Below, piece by piece: positions 14,570 to 24,903 of a stretch of 32,401 bases of DNA. Position 1 is the stretch's first letter. Each line of letters opens with the position of its first letter. The notes under the pieces were generated by a model. That model was not told where the DNA came from. It saw nothing but the letters and a program-made list of their open reading frames with translations, and did not search any database. Source of the DNA: Pseudomonadota bacterium. Its GTDB lineage: Bacteria > Pseudomonadota > Alphaproteobacteria > Rhizobiales > Phreatobacteraceae. The DNA is taken from positions 1 through 32,401 of the forward strand of contig JAEZGJ010000210.1 in assembly GCA_023416965.1 (NCBI GenBank), given 5' to 3'. Made by a program: the position numbers and the translations under genes.

Positions 14570-16573
14570 GTGCAGACGAGAGACTGGGACATCGGCACCG
14601 ATATCGGCGGCACGTTCACCGACATCATCGCCGTCCGGAGCGGCAGCCACGAGACCCGGATCGCCAAGGTGCCCTCCCGACCCGACGCGCCGGTCCAGGC
14701 CATGATGGAGGCGCTCGCCGCCGTCGGCCTTGACCCCGGTGACGTGCGCCGCTTCGTCCACGGCACCACCCGCGTCACCAATGCCCTCGTCGAGGAGCGG
14801 CTGCCGAAGGTTGCGCTGGTGGCGACCGCCGGCTTCGAGGACGTGCTGGAGATCGCCCGCTACCGCCGGCAGGAGCTCTACCGCCTCGACATTCCGCCGA
14901 AGGCGCCGCCGCTGGTGCCGCCGGCGCTGTGCTTCGGCATCGTCGAGCGGCTCGACCATACGGGCGCGGTGCTGACGCCGCTCGCGGAAAGCGAGATCGA
15001 GCGTCTCGTGGTCTGGCTGAAGGCAAACGAGGTGGCGAGCGTCGCCATCTGCCTCCTCCACTCCTACGCCAATCCGGCCCACGAGAGGCGCCTCGCCGAA
15101 CGGCTTGCCGGCATCGTGCCGCATGTCTGCGTCTCGCACGAGATCAACCCGGAAGCGCGCGAGTACGAGCGGGCCTCCTCGACCGCCTTCAACGCGGCGG
15201 CCATGCCCATCGCGGTGGAATATCTGACCGAGCTCGAGGAGCGGCTGCCGATCGGGCCGGGCCTGCAGGTCTTCCATTCGGCAGGGGCCATGGTTCCCGT
15301 GCCGGCGGTCAAGCGCCGCCCGCTGGTCATGGCCATGTCGGGGCCGGCGGCGGGCGTCTCGGCTTCCGCCCGCATCGCCCGCGACCTGAAACGGCCGCGC
15401 GTCCTCACCTTCGACATGGGCGGCACCACCACCGACGTCTGCCTGATCGTCGACGGGGCGGCGGAGATGACCGACACGCGGATGATGGGCGGCCGGCCGC
15501 TGCGCCAGCCCATGCTCGCCGTCCATTCCATAGGGGCGGGCGGCGGCTCCATCGTCGATCTGGGGCCGGGAGGCCTCACTGTCGGCCCGAAGAGCGCCGG
15601 CGCCGTGCCGGGGCCTGCCTGCTACGGCCGCGGCGGCACCCGCGCCACCATCACCGACGCCAACGCCATCCTCGGCTATCTCGATCCGGAGGCGGTGCTC
15701 GGCGACACGATCCGCATCGACGTGGGCAAGGCGCGGGAGGCCGTCCAGCCCATCGCCGACAGGCTGGGGCTGGGGCTCGAGGAGACGGCGCTCGGAATCG
15801 TCAAGGTCGCCAATGCCACCATGGCGCGGGCGCTCAGGCGGGTGACCGTCGAGCGCGGCGTCGACGGACGCGACTGCACGCTGCTCGCCTTTGGCGGCGG
15901 CGGGCCCATGCACGCCACGGGCCTCGCCGACCTCTACGGGCTCAGGGAGATCATCGTGCCGGCGGCCTCCAGCGCCTTTTCGGCGCTCGGCTGCCTCACC
16001 GCCGACTTCTCCTTCCTGCAGCAGCGCACGGTGCGCATGGCGCTGAACGGCCTCTCACCCGAGGTCTTCGCGGCGCGTGTGGCCGAACTGGTCGCGGAGG
16101 CGCGCGATCCGCTCATCGCCAACGGCATCCCCTTCGCGGAGATCGCCGTCGAGCACGTCGCGCTGATGCGATACGCGGCGCAGAGCGATTCCATCCCCAT
16201 CGGCTTCGCCATGCCGCTCGACCCGGTCCGGCTGAAGGCGGATTTCCACGCCCGGCACCATGAGCTCTTCGGCTATGCGACGGGCGAGGATTGCGTGATC
16301 GAGGCGTTGCGGGTGAAGGCGACCAAGCCGTCGGTGACGCCCTTCTCGCGCCCGGACGTCGGCCGCCCGCAGGTCGCCGGCCGCAGCCGGCCCTGCATCT
16401 TCGGCCCGGAGGGGCCGGTCGCGACGCGCATCCTGCCGCGCGAGACCCTCTTCGGCATCACCACGGGTCCCGCCATCATCGAGGACGCCTGGTCCACCGT
16501 CATCGTGCCGCCGGGGTGGCAGGCGCGGCCCGACGACCTCGGCAACCTCTTCCTGACCCGGAGCGCCTCATGA
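14570..16573 (+). CDS. Hydantoinase/oxoprolinase family protein, subunit A
   Basis: A 667-residue protein, close to the usual 680-700 for HyuA-type subunits. The family opens with DIGTDIGGTFTDIIAV (about residues 5-20), the first phosphate loop of an actin/ASKHA-type ATPase fold. FVHGTTRVTNALVE and the second phosphate loop FDMGGTTTDVCLIVDG (about 280-295) follow, then HSIGAGGGSI and ITDANAILGYL. Together with subunit B, such enzymes use ATP to hydrolyse cyclic amides (hydantoins, 5-oxoproline, caprolactam); distant relatives carboxylate ketones. I chose the GTG at 14570 because the frame upstream has no family similarity and a G-rich stretch precedes it. Its stop overlaps the subunit B start (ATGA). 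It is first in a four-gene run and lies behind a sigma-54-like promoter. Confidence 0.93.
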   Translation: MQTRDWDIGTDIGGTFTDIIAVRSGSHETRIAKVPSRPDAPVQAMMEALAAVGLDPGDVRRFVHGTTRVTNALVEERLPKVALVATAGFEDVLEIARYRRQELYRLDIPPKAPPLVPPALCFGIVERLDHTGAVLTPLAESEIERLVVWLKANEVASVAICLLHSYANPAHERRLAERLAGIVPHVCVSHEINPEAREYERASSTAFNAAAMPIAVEYLTELEERLPIGPGLQVFHSAGAMVPVPAVKRRPLVMAMSGPAAGVSASARIARDLKRPRVLTFDMGGTTTDVCLIVDGAAEMTDTRMMGGRPLRQPMLAVHSIGAGGGSIVDLGPGGLTVGPKSAGAVPGPACYGRGGTRATITDANAILGYLDPEAVLGDTIRIDVGKAREAVQPIADRLGLGLEETALGIVKVANATMARALRRVTVERGVDGRDCTLLAFGGGGPMHATGLADLYGLREIIVPAASSAFSALGCLTADFSFLQQRTVRMALNGLSPEVFAARVAELVAEARDPLIANGIPFAEIAVEHVALMRYAAQSDSIPIGFAMPLDPVRLKADFHARHHELFGYATGEDCVIEALRVKATKPSVTPFSRPDVGRPQVAGRSRPCIFGPEGPVATRILPRETLFGITTGPAIIEDAWSTVIVPPGWQARPDDLGNLFLTRSAS

Positions 16574-18150
16574 CCCCGCTGGACCCCTTCGTCGTCGAGG
16601 TCATCCGCCACGGCCTCTCGGCGGCGGCCGAGGAGATGAGCCTCGTCATGACCCGCTCCGCCCGTTCGCCGCTGCTGCGCGAGGCGGGCGACCTCTCCTC
16701 CGCCATCACCGATGCTGAAGGCGGCCTGGTGGGGCAGGGGCGCGACATTCCCATCCACCTCGGCGCCATGGCCTATACGGTGAAGGAGCTCCTCAAGGTC
16801 TGCCCCGCCTCGGGCATGAAGGAGGGCGACGCCATCATCTACAATGTCGGCGCGCTGGGGGGTAACCACCTCAACGACGTGAAGATCGCCCGTCCGGTCT
16901 TCGTCGAGGGACGGCTCGTGGCCTTCGCCCTCAGCCTCGCGCACTGGCCCGACGTCGGCGGCACCTGGCCGGGGAGCTATCTCGCCAATGCCTTCGACAC
17001 GTTCCAGGAGGCGATCCGCATTCCGCCGCTGCCGATCGCCGGCGCGGCCGGCGTCAATCGCTCGGTGCTCGACCTCATCCTCGCCAATGTCCGCGACCCC
17101 GTGTCCTGCGAGGGCGACCTGATGGCACAGCTCGCCGCGACCACAGCGGCCGAACGGCGGATCCGCGAGATGTGCGCGCAATACGGCACAGACACCTTCG
17201 TCGCCACCATGAGCCGCCTGCACGACCTCTCGGAAGCGGAGATGCGCGCGGCGCTCGCCGAACTGCCCGACGGCACCTACGAGGGCGAGGACTTCCTCGA
17301 TGACGGCGGGCCCAACGGCGAGCCGGCGCGCATTCACGTGCGGATCGAGATCCGCGGCGACGAGGCGACCTTCGACCTCTCCGGATCGGCCGACCGGGTC
17401 GCCAACTTCTGCAACACCACGCCCTTCATCGCCCGGTCGGCGGTGGTCTATGCCGCCCGCATCATGAGCGGGCGCGATATGCAGCAGAATGCCGGCGCGC
17501 TGCGCCCCATCACCATCGTCACGCGGCCGGGGTCGATCCTCGAGCCCGGCTGGAACGCGGCGGTGGCGGCCGGCAACCACGAGACATCCATGCGGGTGGT
17601 GGATGCCGTGTTCCGCGCCATGGAGGGCGTGATCCCCGAGCGCCTGTCGGCGGGCGGGCCGGCGACGTCCGGGCTCCTCGCCTTCGCCGAGCCGCTGCCC
17701 GACAGTTCCTGGCGCATGCTCTACGAGGTGCATGGCGGCGGGGAGGGCGCCCGCCACGACCGCGACGGCTGCCCGGCGACGCGTGTGCACCTCGCCAACA
17801 CCTCCAACACGCCGGCCGAGATGATCGAGGCGAACTACGCCATCCGCGTCGAGAAACAGGCGATCCGCCGCGGTTCGGGCGGACGCGGCCTGCACAGGGG
17901 CGGTGACGGCGTCGTGCGCGCCTACCGGGTGCTGGCGCCGAGCCTCTGGCTCACCACCTGCGTCGAGCGCTCGGTGATGCCGACCTACGGCCTGAAGGGC
18001 GGCGAGGAGGGCAAGCCCTACACGATCACGCTGGAGCGCGATGGCAAGGCGGAACGGCTGTCGGGCAAGGCAAACCTGCTCTTGAAGGCCGGCGATCTCG
18101 TGACGCTCGAGGGTTGCGGCGGTGGCGGCTACGGGGCGCCCGCCGCATGA
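16570..18150 (+). CDS. Hydantoinase/oxoprolinase family protein, subunit B
   Basis: A 526-residue protein matching HyuB. It starts MTPLDPFVVEVIRHGLSAAAEEM, then DLSSAITDAEGGLVGQGRDIPIHLGAMA. Other matches are NVGALGGNHLNDVKIARPVF, FDLSGSADRVANFCNTTPF, GNHETSMRVVDAVFRAM, and the glycine-rich RRGSGGRGLHRGGDGVVR. The tail VTLEGCGGGGYG is typical of the family. A length near 530 fits hydantoinase/oxoprolinase B subunits and is much shorter than the B subunit of acetone carboxylase (about 770), which argues for amide hydrolysis rather than ketone carboxylation. It overlaps its neighbours by four bases on both sides (ATGA), so A, B and the ligase should be made in step. It is cytoplasmic. Confidence 0.94.
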   Translation: MTPLDPFVVEVIRHGLSAAAEEMSLVMTRSARSPLLREAGDLSSAITDAEGGLVGQGRDIPIHLGAMAYTVKELLKVCPASGMKEGDAIIYNVGALGGNHLNDVKIARPVFVEGRLVAFALSLAHWPDVGGTWPGSYLANAFDTFQEAIRIPPLPIAGAAGVNRSVLDLILANVRDPVSCEGDLMAQLAATTAAERRIREMCAQYGTDTFVATMSRLHDLSEAEMRAALAELPDGTYEGEDFLDDGGPNGEPARIHVRIEIRGDEATFDLSGSADRVANFCNTTPFIARSAVVYAARIMSGRDMQQNAGALRPITIVTRPGSILEPGWNAAVAAGNHETSMRVVDAVFRAMEGVIPERLSAGGPATSGLLAFAEPLPDSSWRMLYEVHGGGEGARHDRDGCPATRVHLANTSNTPAEMIEANYAIRVEKQAIRRGSGGRGLHRGGDGVVRAYRVLAPSLWLTTCVERSVMPTYGLKGGEEGKPYTITLERDGKAERLSGKANLLLKAGDLVTLEGCGGGGYGAPAA

Positions 18151-19796
18151 GCACCTGGCCGGCCGGCGTCGCCCGTACCATCGGCCCGCTCCCCGACAGC
18201 CTCGGGGCGGCGCTGAGGGCGACGGCGGCGCGGCGGGGCGAGGCTTTGGCCATCGCCTTCTACGGCGCCGAGGTCAGCTTCGCGGAGCTGCTGCGGCGGG
18301 TCGAGCGGCTCGCCGCCCATCTGCAGCACGCCTGCGGCCTCGCGCCCGGCGACCGGGTGCTGCTCGACATGCAGAACTCGCCCCATGCGATCATCGCCTA
18401 TCAGGCGATCGCGCGGGCCGGGGGCGTCGTCGTGCCGGTCAACCCCATGTCCATGCCGCAGGAGATCGCCTATCTCGCCGAGGACAGCGGCGCCAGGATC
18501 GCACTGATCGGAGCGGAACTGGTCGGCCGGTTCGAGGCGATGGTCCCGGCGCCGCTGGCCCATGTGATCGTCGCCGCCTATGGCGACGAAATTCCGGCCG
18601 ACACGCCCTTCCGCCTGCCGCCGGTGATCGGCGAGAGCCTGCTCCCCGAGCGGCTCCCGCCGGGCTTCACGGCCTGGGGCGAAGCGCTGGCGGAAACCCG
18701 GCCACCTCGGCCCGACACCAGCCGGCCGGACGACCTCTGCGTCATGCCCTATACCTCCGGAACGACGGGCAAGCCGAAGGCCTGCATGCACACCCACCAC
18801 AGCGTGCTCTTCACGGCCTTCGTCCAGGCCCGCTGGTACTCCTACGACGACGCGACGGTTCTCACCGGCTTCATGCCGATGTTCCACGTGGCGGGCATGC
18901 AGCTCGCCCTCAACGGCTGCGCCGCCTGCGGCGCGACCGTGGTGGTGATGGCGCGCTGGGACCGCGACCTCGTGGCGCCGCTGTTCAGGCGCTACGGCGT
19001 GACGCTCTGGAGCGCCGCACCGACCATGGTGGTGGATGCACTCGCTGCCGAAGGCTTCGACGAGGCCGCCTTCGCCAGGCTCAGGATCATCACCGGCGGC
19101 GGCGCGGCCATGCCGACTGCGGTTGCGGCCGAACTGAAGCGGCGGTGGAACCTCTCCTATGTCGAGGGCTACGGGCTGACCGAGACCATGTCGCCGAGCC
19201 ATCTCAACCCGGTCGACCGACCGAAGCCGCAATGCCTCGGCGTGCCGGTTCAGGAGACGGATGCGCGCATCATTGACCCGACGACCCTCGCCGAACTGCC
19301 GCAAGGCGAGACCGGCGAGATCGTGGTCGCCGGGCCGCAGGTGATGCGCGGCTACTGGAACCGGCCGGAGGCGACGGCCGATGCCTTCGTGACGCTCGAC
19401 GGAAAGTCTTTCCTGCGCACCGGCGACCTGGCCCGCATCGACGAGGAGGGCTACTTCCACATGGTCGACCGGCTGAAGCGGATGATCTCCGTCTCCGGCT
19501 TCAAGGTCTGGCCCTCCGAATGCGAGGCCATGCTCTACCGCCATCCCGCCATCCAGGAATGCTGCGTCGTCTCGGCCCCCGACGCCTATCGCGGCGAGAC
19601 GGTGAAGGCCTTCGTGGTGCGGCGGCCGGGCATGGAGCTCTCGGCGGAGGCGCTGATCGCCTGGGCGCGCGAGGCCATGGCCGCCTACAAGGTGCCGCGG
19701 CTGGTGGAATTCGTGCAGAGCCTGCCCCGCACCGCCTCGAACAAGCTCGACTGGCGCTCCCTTCAGGACGCCGAATGGGCCAAGGCGCGCCCGTGA
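18147..19796 (+). CDS. AMP-forming acyl-CoA ligase (long/medium-chain fatty acid-CoA ligase family)
   Basis: A 549-residue ANL-superfamily enzyme. The P-loop YTSGTTGKPKA is at residues 202-212. Next come the acyl-site aromatic region FMPMFHVAGM, the A5 motif GYGLTETMSPSH, TGDLARIDEEGYFHMVDRLKRMISVSGFKVWPSE (hinge region, several motifs in a row) and the catalytic lysine K533 in the PRTASNKLDWR segment. It should activate a carboxylic acid to its CoA thioester via an acyl-AMP. The start at 18147 overlaps the subunit B stop. In this operon its likely substrate is the acid produced after amide opening and deamination, which is inference from position. The chain length of the acid cannot be read from the sequence. 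Confidence 0.94.
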   Translation: MSTWPAGVARTIGPLPDSLGAALRATAARRGEALAIAFYGAEVSFAELLRRVERLAAHLQHACGLAPGDRVLLDMQNSPHAIIAYQAIARAGGVVVPVNPMSMPQEIAYLAEDSGARIALIGAELVGRFEAMVPAPLAHVIVAAYGDEIPADTPFRLPPVIGESLLPERLPPGFTAWGEALAETRPPRPDTSRPDDLCVMPYTSGTTGKPKACMHTHHSVLFTAFVQARWYSYDDATVLTGFMPMFHVAGMQLALNGCAACGATVVVMARWDRDLVAPLFRRYGVTLWSAAPTMVVDALAAEGFDEAAFARLRIITGGGAAMPTAVAAELKRRWNLSYVEGYGLTETMSPSHLNPVDRPKPQCLGVPVQETDARIIDPTTLAELPQGETGEIVVAGPQVMRGYWNRPEATADAFVTLDGKSFLRTGDLARIDEEGYFHMVDRLKRMISVSGFKVWPSECEAMLYRHPAIQECCVVSAPDAYRGETVKAFVVRRPGMELSAEALIAWAREAMAAYKVPRLVEFVQSLPRTASNKLDWRSLQDAEWAKARP

Positions 19797-19893
19797 CGAC
19801 CGGCCTTGCCGCGCCGGACCGCGACCATCACCATGCGGCCTGCATCTTGCCTGCCCGTGCCGCGCCCCCCGGCGTGCCGCCCGAGACCCGACC

Positions 19894-21333
19894 ATGACCC
19901 TGCCGTCCCTGACCGCCCTCGAAGCCCGCATCCGCGACGACCTCGCGCGGATCGCCCATCCCCGCGCGCCGTGGCTGACGCCACGGGTGGCGCCGGACGG
20001 GACGCAGGCGCTCGACGTGCTGGTCGTCGGGGCGGGGCAGTCCGGCGTCGTCGCCGCCTTCGGCCTGAAGCGCTCGCGCGTGGACAACGTCCTCGTGATC
20101 GACAAGGCGCCCTATGGGCAGGAGGGGCCCTGGGTCACCTATGCGCGGATGAAGACGCTGCGCAGCCCGAAGGATTTCACCGGCCCGGACCTCGACATTC
20201 CGAGCCTCACCTACCAATCCTGGCACGAGGCGCGCTACGGCGCCGCCCACTGGCAGGCGCTGGACCTCATCACCCGCGAGGACTGGAACGATTACCTCCT
20301 CTTCGTGCGGCGGGTCACCGACGTCCCCGTCGCCAACGACACCGAGCTCCTGTCGATCGATCCGGCCGGGGAACTGGTCGCTGCCAAGGTCCGCGGGCCG
20401 GAGGGGGAGCGCACGGTCTTCGCCCGCAAGGTGGTGCTGGCGACGGGCCAGGACTCGACCGGCCGCTGGTGGATGCCGGATTTCGTCGAGCGGCTGCCGT
20501 CCCAGCTTCGCGCCCATACGGCTGATGCCATCGACTTCGCCCGCCTGAAGGGTAAGGTCGTCGCCGTGCTGGGGGCCGGCGCCTCGGCGCTCGACAACGC
20601 CGCCGAGGCTCTGGAGGCGGGGGCGACCTCGGTCCATCTCTTCTGCCGCCGGCTGGAGCCGCAGGTCATCCAGCCCTATCGCTGGATCACCTTCCGCGGC
20701 TTCATGAAGCACCTCGCGGACCTCGACGATGCCTGGCGCTGGCGGTTCATGAGCCGCGTCATGGGCCTGCGCGAGGGCTTTCCGCAGGCGACCTACGACC
20801 GCTGCGCCGCCCATCCGAATTTCGTGCTGCACACCGGCGCGCCCTGGACGGGCGCCGCGGCCGAGGACGGACGGGCGGTGGTGACGACGCCGCACGGCGT
20901 CTTCGCCGCCGATTTCCTCATCTGCGGCACCGGCATCGCCATGGATTACGCAGCAAAGCCCGAACTCGCGGCCTTTGCCGGCAATATCGCCACCTGGGCC
21001 GACCGCTATGCGCCGCCCGAGGACGAGGCGAACGAGCGGCTGGCTGCCTTCCCCTATCTCTCGCCCGACTACCAGTTCGTCGAGAAGGTGCCGGGCCGCA
21101 CGCCGTGGATCGCCAACGTCCACCTCTTCTCCATTGCCTCGACCATGAGCTTCGGCCCCTCCGGTTCATCGATCAACGCGATGACGACGGCGGTGCCGCG
21201 CCTCGTCGACGGCGTCACCAGGGGCCTCTTCGCCGCCGATGTCGAGGCGAACTGGCAGGCCTTCCTCGCCTATGACGTGGCGCAGGCAGAGGTGCGGCAG
21301 ACGGTCGAGGGGCTCGGCCAGGCGGCGGAATAG
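19894..21333 (+). CDS. FAD/NAD(P)-binding monooxygenase-like protein
   Basis: A 479-residue protein with two dinucleotide folds in the order of class B flavin monooxygenases. VGAGQSG (G46-G51) binds FAD and LGAGASALD (from G227) binds NAD(P)H. Between them lie EGPWVTYARMKTLRSPK and LRAHTADAIDFARLKGK, the position where FMO and Baeyer-Villiger enzymes carry the F-x-G-x-x-x-H fingerprint; the histidine is kept but the Phe/Gly are not clear. FLICGTGIAMDY is the late ATG-type motif. The start ATG at 19894 lies 97 bp after the ligase, so it may be in the same operon but is not tightly coupled. It probably oxygenates or dehydrogenates a small molecule of the same pathway. It ends 9 bp from the convergent importer operon. 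Confidence 0.85.
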   Translation: MTLPSLTALEARIRDDLARIAHPRAPWLTPRVAPDGTQALDVLVVGAGQSGVVAAFGLKRSRVDNVLVIDKAPYGQEGPWVTYARMKTLRSPKDFTGPDLDIPSLTYQSWHEARYGAAHWQALDLITREDWNDYLLFVRRVTDVPVANDTELLSIDPAGELVAAKVRGPEGERTVFARKVVLATGQDSTGRWWMPDFVERLPSQLRAHTADAIDFARLKGKVVAVLGAGASALDNAAEALEAGATSVHLFCRRLEPQVIQPYRWITFRGFMKHLADLDDAWRWRFMSRVMGLREGFPQATYDRCAAHPNFVLHTGAPWTGAAAEDGRAVVTTPHGVFAADFLICGTGIAMDYAAKPELAAFAGNIATWADRYAPPEDEANERLAAFPYLSPDYQFVEKVPGRTPWIANVHLFSIASTMSFGPSGSSINAMTTAVPRLVDGVTRGLFAADVEANWQAFLAYDVAQAEVRQTVEGLGQAAE

Positions 21334-21342
21334 GCTGGCCGC

Positions 21343-23019
21343 TCACCCCGCCGTCGCGGCTTCCCGGTGCCGTGCCGTGGCCGCTTCGGGATCGAAATGG
21401 GGGATGGCGGCGATCAGCTCGCGGGCATAGACGGAGGCGGGGGCGGTGAACAGCGCGCCGCTCGGCCCCTGTTCGACGATCCGGCCCTTCTGGAGCACGA
21501 TGGTCCGCTCGCACATCATGCGGACGACGTTGAGGTCGTGGCTGACGAACAGATAGGCGAGGCCGGTCTCGCGCCTCAGGCGGTCGAGCAGGTGCAGGAT
21601 CACCGCCTGGACGGAGACGTCGAGGGCCGCCGTGGGCTCGTCGAGCACGAGGAGGCGCGGCTTCGCTGCGATGGCGCGGGCGATGCCCACACGCGCCTTC
21701 TGGCCGCCGGAGAGCTGGTGTGGGAAGCGGTCGAGGAATTCGGCGGGCAGGCCGACGCGGCGGGCGCAGTCCTCCACCTGGCGGCGCAGTTCCCGGCCGT
21801 CCTGCACGCCGGCCAGCAGCTTCAACGGGTCGGCGATGCAGTCGAAGGCGGAGAAGCGCGGGTTGAGGCTGTCGCCGTGGTCCTGGAAGACGATCTGGAT
21901 GTCCTTGCGGAACCGCGACCGGTAGAACTCTCGCGACGAGATCTTGCCGATGTCCTCGCCGTCGAAGCCGATCGTGCCGGCGGAATGGTCGAGCAGGCGG
22001 CACACGAGGCGGGAGATGGTGCTCTTGCCTGAGCCGGATTCGCCCACCAGCCCAAGGCTTTCTCCCGGCGCGAGGTCGAAGGAGACATCGTCCACCCCGC
22101 GGAAGCCGTTGTCGAAGGTCTTGACGAGATTCGAGACGGCGAGCAGCGGCTCGGCCGGCCGTCGCGGCGAGACACGAGGCGCCGAGGGCACCGGCTCGCC
22201 GGCATCGACCACGAGACTGTCGACGGTGGAATGGCGCGTCGGAGAGGCCGCGACGAGGCGCTTCGTGTAGGGGTGGCGCGGCGCGCCGAAGAGGGTCGCA
22301 GGCGGAGCCTCCTCCACCACCAGCCCCTGTTCCATCACCGCGACGCGCTGGCAGTACTGCGCGGCGAGGCCGAGGTCGTGGGTGATGAGGATCATCGCCA
22401 TGCCGCGGCGGGCGGTGATCTCGGCGAGGAGATCCATCACCGTCTTCTGCGTGGTGACGTCGAGGCCGGTGGTCGGCTCGTCGGCGATGAGCAGGGCGGG
22501 TTCGCAGGCGATCGCCATGGCGATCATGACGCGCTGGCACATGCCGCCGGAAAGTTCGTGCGGATAGGCGTCGAGCCGCCCCTCGGGGTCGCGGATGAGG
22601 ACGGCCTCGAGCAGTTTCAGCGCCTTCTCGCGGGCTTCCTTCGCGGAGAGCTGCTCATGGGCCCGCAGCACGTCGGCGATCTGCAGGCCGACCGTCCGGA
22701 TCGGGTTCAGCGCCGCCCGCGGGTTCTGGAAGATCATGGACATGGCGGCGCCGCGCAGCGGCTGCAGCATGGCGCGGGAGGCGCGGGTGATGTCCTGGCC
22801 GCGGAAGGTGATGCGTCCGCTGGTGATGCGGCCGGCCCGGTCGAGGAGCTGCATGACCGAAAAGGCGGTGACGGACTTGCCGGAACCGCTTTCGCCGACG
22901 ATGCCGAGGGTTTCGCCCGCATCGAGGGTGAGGGAGACGCCCTTCAGCGCCTCGACGAGGCCGTTGCGGGTGGAGAAGGTGACCCTGAGGTCGTCGATGG
23001 CGAGGAGCGGCGCCGTCAT
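21343..23019 (-). CDS. Peptide/nickel-type ABC transporter, fused double ATP-binding protein
   Basis: A 558-residue protein that joins two complete nucleotide-binding domains, equivalent to DppD plus DppF in one chain. Domain 1 (about 1-250) has Walker A GESGSGKS, signature LSGGM and Walker B LLIADEPTTGLD. Domain 2 (about 285-545) has Walker A GESGSGKST, signature LSGGQKARVGIAR, and LLVLDEPTAALD. The first signature has Met where most have Gln. The oligopeptide-family region after each Walker B (THDLGLAAQYCQRVAVM, SHDLNVVRMMCERTIVL) is present. The ATG at 23019 overlaps the permease stop (ATGA). It powers uptake by the adjacent permeases and binding protein. Such fused ATPases occur in glutathione (GsiA) and related peptide or opine importers. 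Confidence 0.95.
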   Translation of the reverse strand: MTAPLLAIDDLRVTFSTRNGLVEALKGVSLTLDAGETLGIVGESGSGKSVTAFSVMQLLDRAGRITSGRITFRGQDITRASRAMLQPLRGAAMSMIFQNPRAALNPIRTVGLQIADVLRAHEQLSAKEAREKALKLLEAVLIRDPEGRLDAYPHELSGGMCQRVMIAMAIACEPALLIADEPTTGLDVTTQKTVMDLLAEITARRGMAMILITHDLGLAAQYCQRVAVMEQGLVVEEAPPATLFGAPRHPYTKRLVAASPTRHSTVDSLVVDAGEPVPSAPRVSPRRPAEPLLAVSNLVKTFDNGFRGVDDVSFDLAPGESLGLVGESGSGKSTISRLVCRLLDHSAGTIGFDGEDIGKISSREFYRSRFRKDIQIVFQDHGDSLNPRFSAFDCIADPLKLLAGVQDGRELRRQVEDCARRVGLPAEFLDRFPHQLSGGQKARVGIARAIAAKPRLLVLDEPTAALDVSVQAVILHLLDRLRRETGLAYLFVSHDLNVVRMMCERTIVLQKGRIVEQGPSGALFTAPASVYARELIAAIPHFDPEAATARHREAATAG

Positions 23020-23857
23020 GTGCGCATCCTCGGGTCGAGGATGTCGCGCAGGCCGTCGCCGAGGAGGTTGAAGCAGAGAACGGCGCTCATCAGCGCGGCG
23101 CCGGGGAAGACGACCAGCCACCATTTGCCCGTGGTGATGAAGCGCGCGCCCTCGGCGACCATGATGCCCCATTCCGGCGTTGGCGCCTGGACGCCGAGGC
23201 CGAGGAAGGAGAGGCCGGCGGCGTTGAGGATCGCCCAGCCCAGGTTCAGCGAGATCTGAACCGCCATGGCGGGGAGGACGTTGGGCAGCAGGAAGAGGAG
23301 AACGACGCGGACGTGGCTGTTGCCGGAGGCGCGGGCGGCCTCCACCCAGCCGGAGTTCCGCCTGACGTTCACCTCGGCGCGGGCGAAGCGGATGTAGAAG
23401 GGCAGGTTGATGATGGCGGTGGCGTAGATGATGTTCTCGACCCGGTTGCCGAGCGCCGCCACCAGCGCCATGGCGAGGACGAAGAGCGGGAAGGCCATCA
23501 GCACGTCGACGAAGCGGCCGACCCAGCGGTCGAGCCGCCCGCCGGCATAGCCGCAGAAGGCGCCGATCATGGCGCCGAGGACGAAGGAGAGGCTCACCGC
23601 CGAGGCGGCGATGGCGAGGTCGAGCCGGGTCGCCACGAGCACCCGCGAGAAGACGTCGCGGCCGAGCTGATCGGTGCCGAACCAGTGGGCCGCGCTCGGC
23701 GGCTGTAGCGCCTGCGGGACGTTGGAGACGGTGGGGTCGTAGGGCGCGATGGAGGGGCCGACGACGGCAATGAGGACGAGCAGCGCCGCGCCGCAGCCGG
23801 CGACCAGCGTCACCGGATTGCCGCGCAGGATGTAGCCTGTATGGCGGAGCGTGGCGC

Positions 23858-23861
<4 letters not shown>
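23016..23861 (-). CDS. Peptide/nickel-type ABC transporter permease, DppC-like
   Basis: A 281-residue inner-membrane protein with about six helices. It shows the DppC/OppC features: a cytoplasmic start followed by a first helix, then a periplasmic loop with HWFGTDQLGRDVFSRVL, the family hallmark. The EAA loop that docks to the ATPase is VEAARASGNSHVRVVLLFLLPNVLPA. LGLGVQAPTPEWGIMVAEG and LGDGLRDILDPRMR close the protein. The start ATG at 23861 overlaps the upstream permease stop by four bases, and its own stop overlaps the ATPase start the same way, so the three transport genes are translationally coupled. Substrate specificity resides mainly in the binding protein. Confidence 0.95.
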
Positions 23862-24889
<1,028 letters not shown>

Positions 24890-24903
24890 GACCGGAGGGC
24901 CCG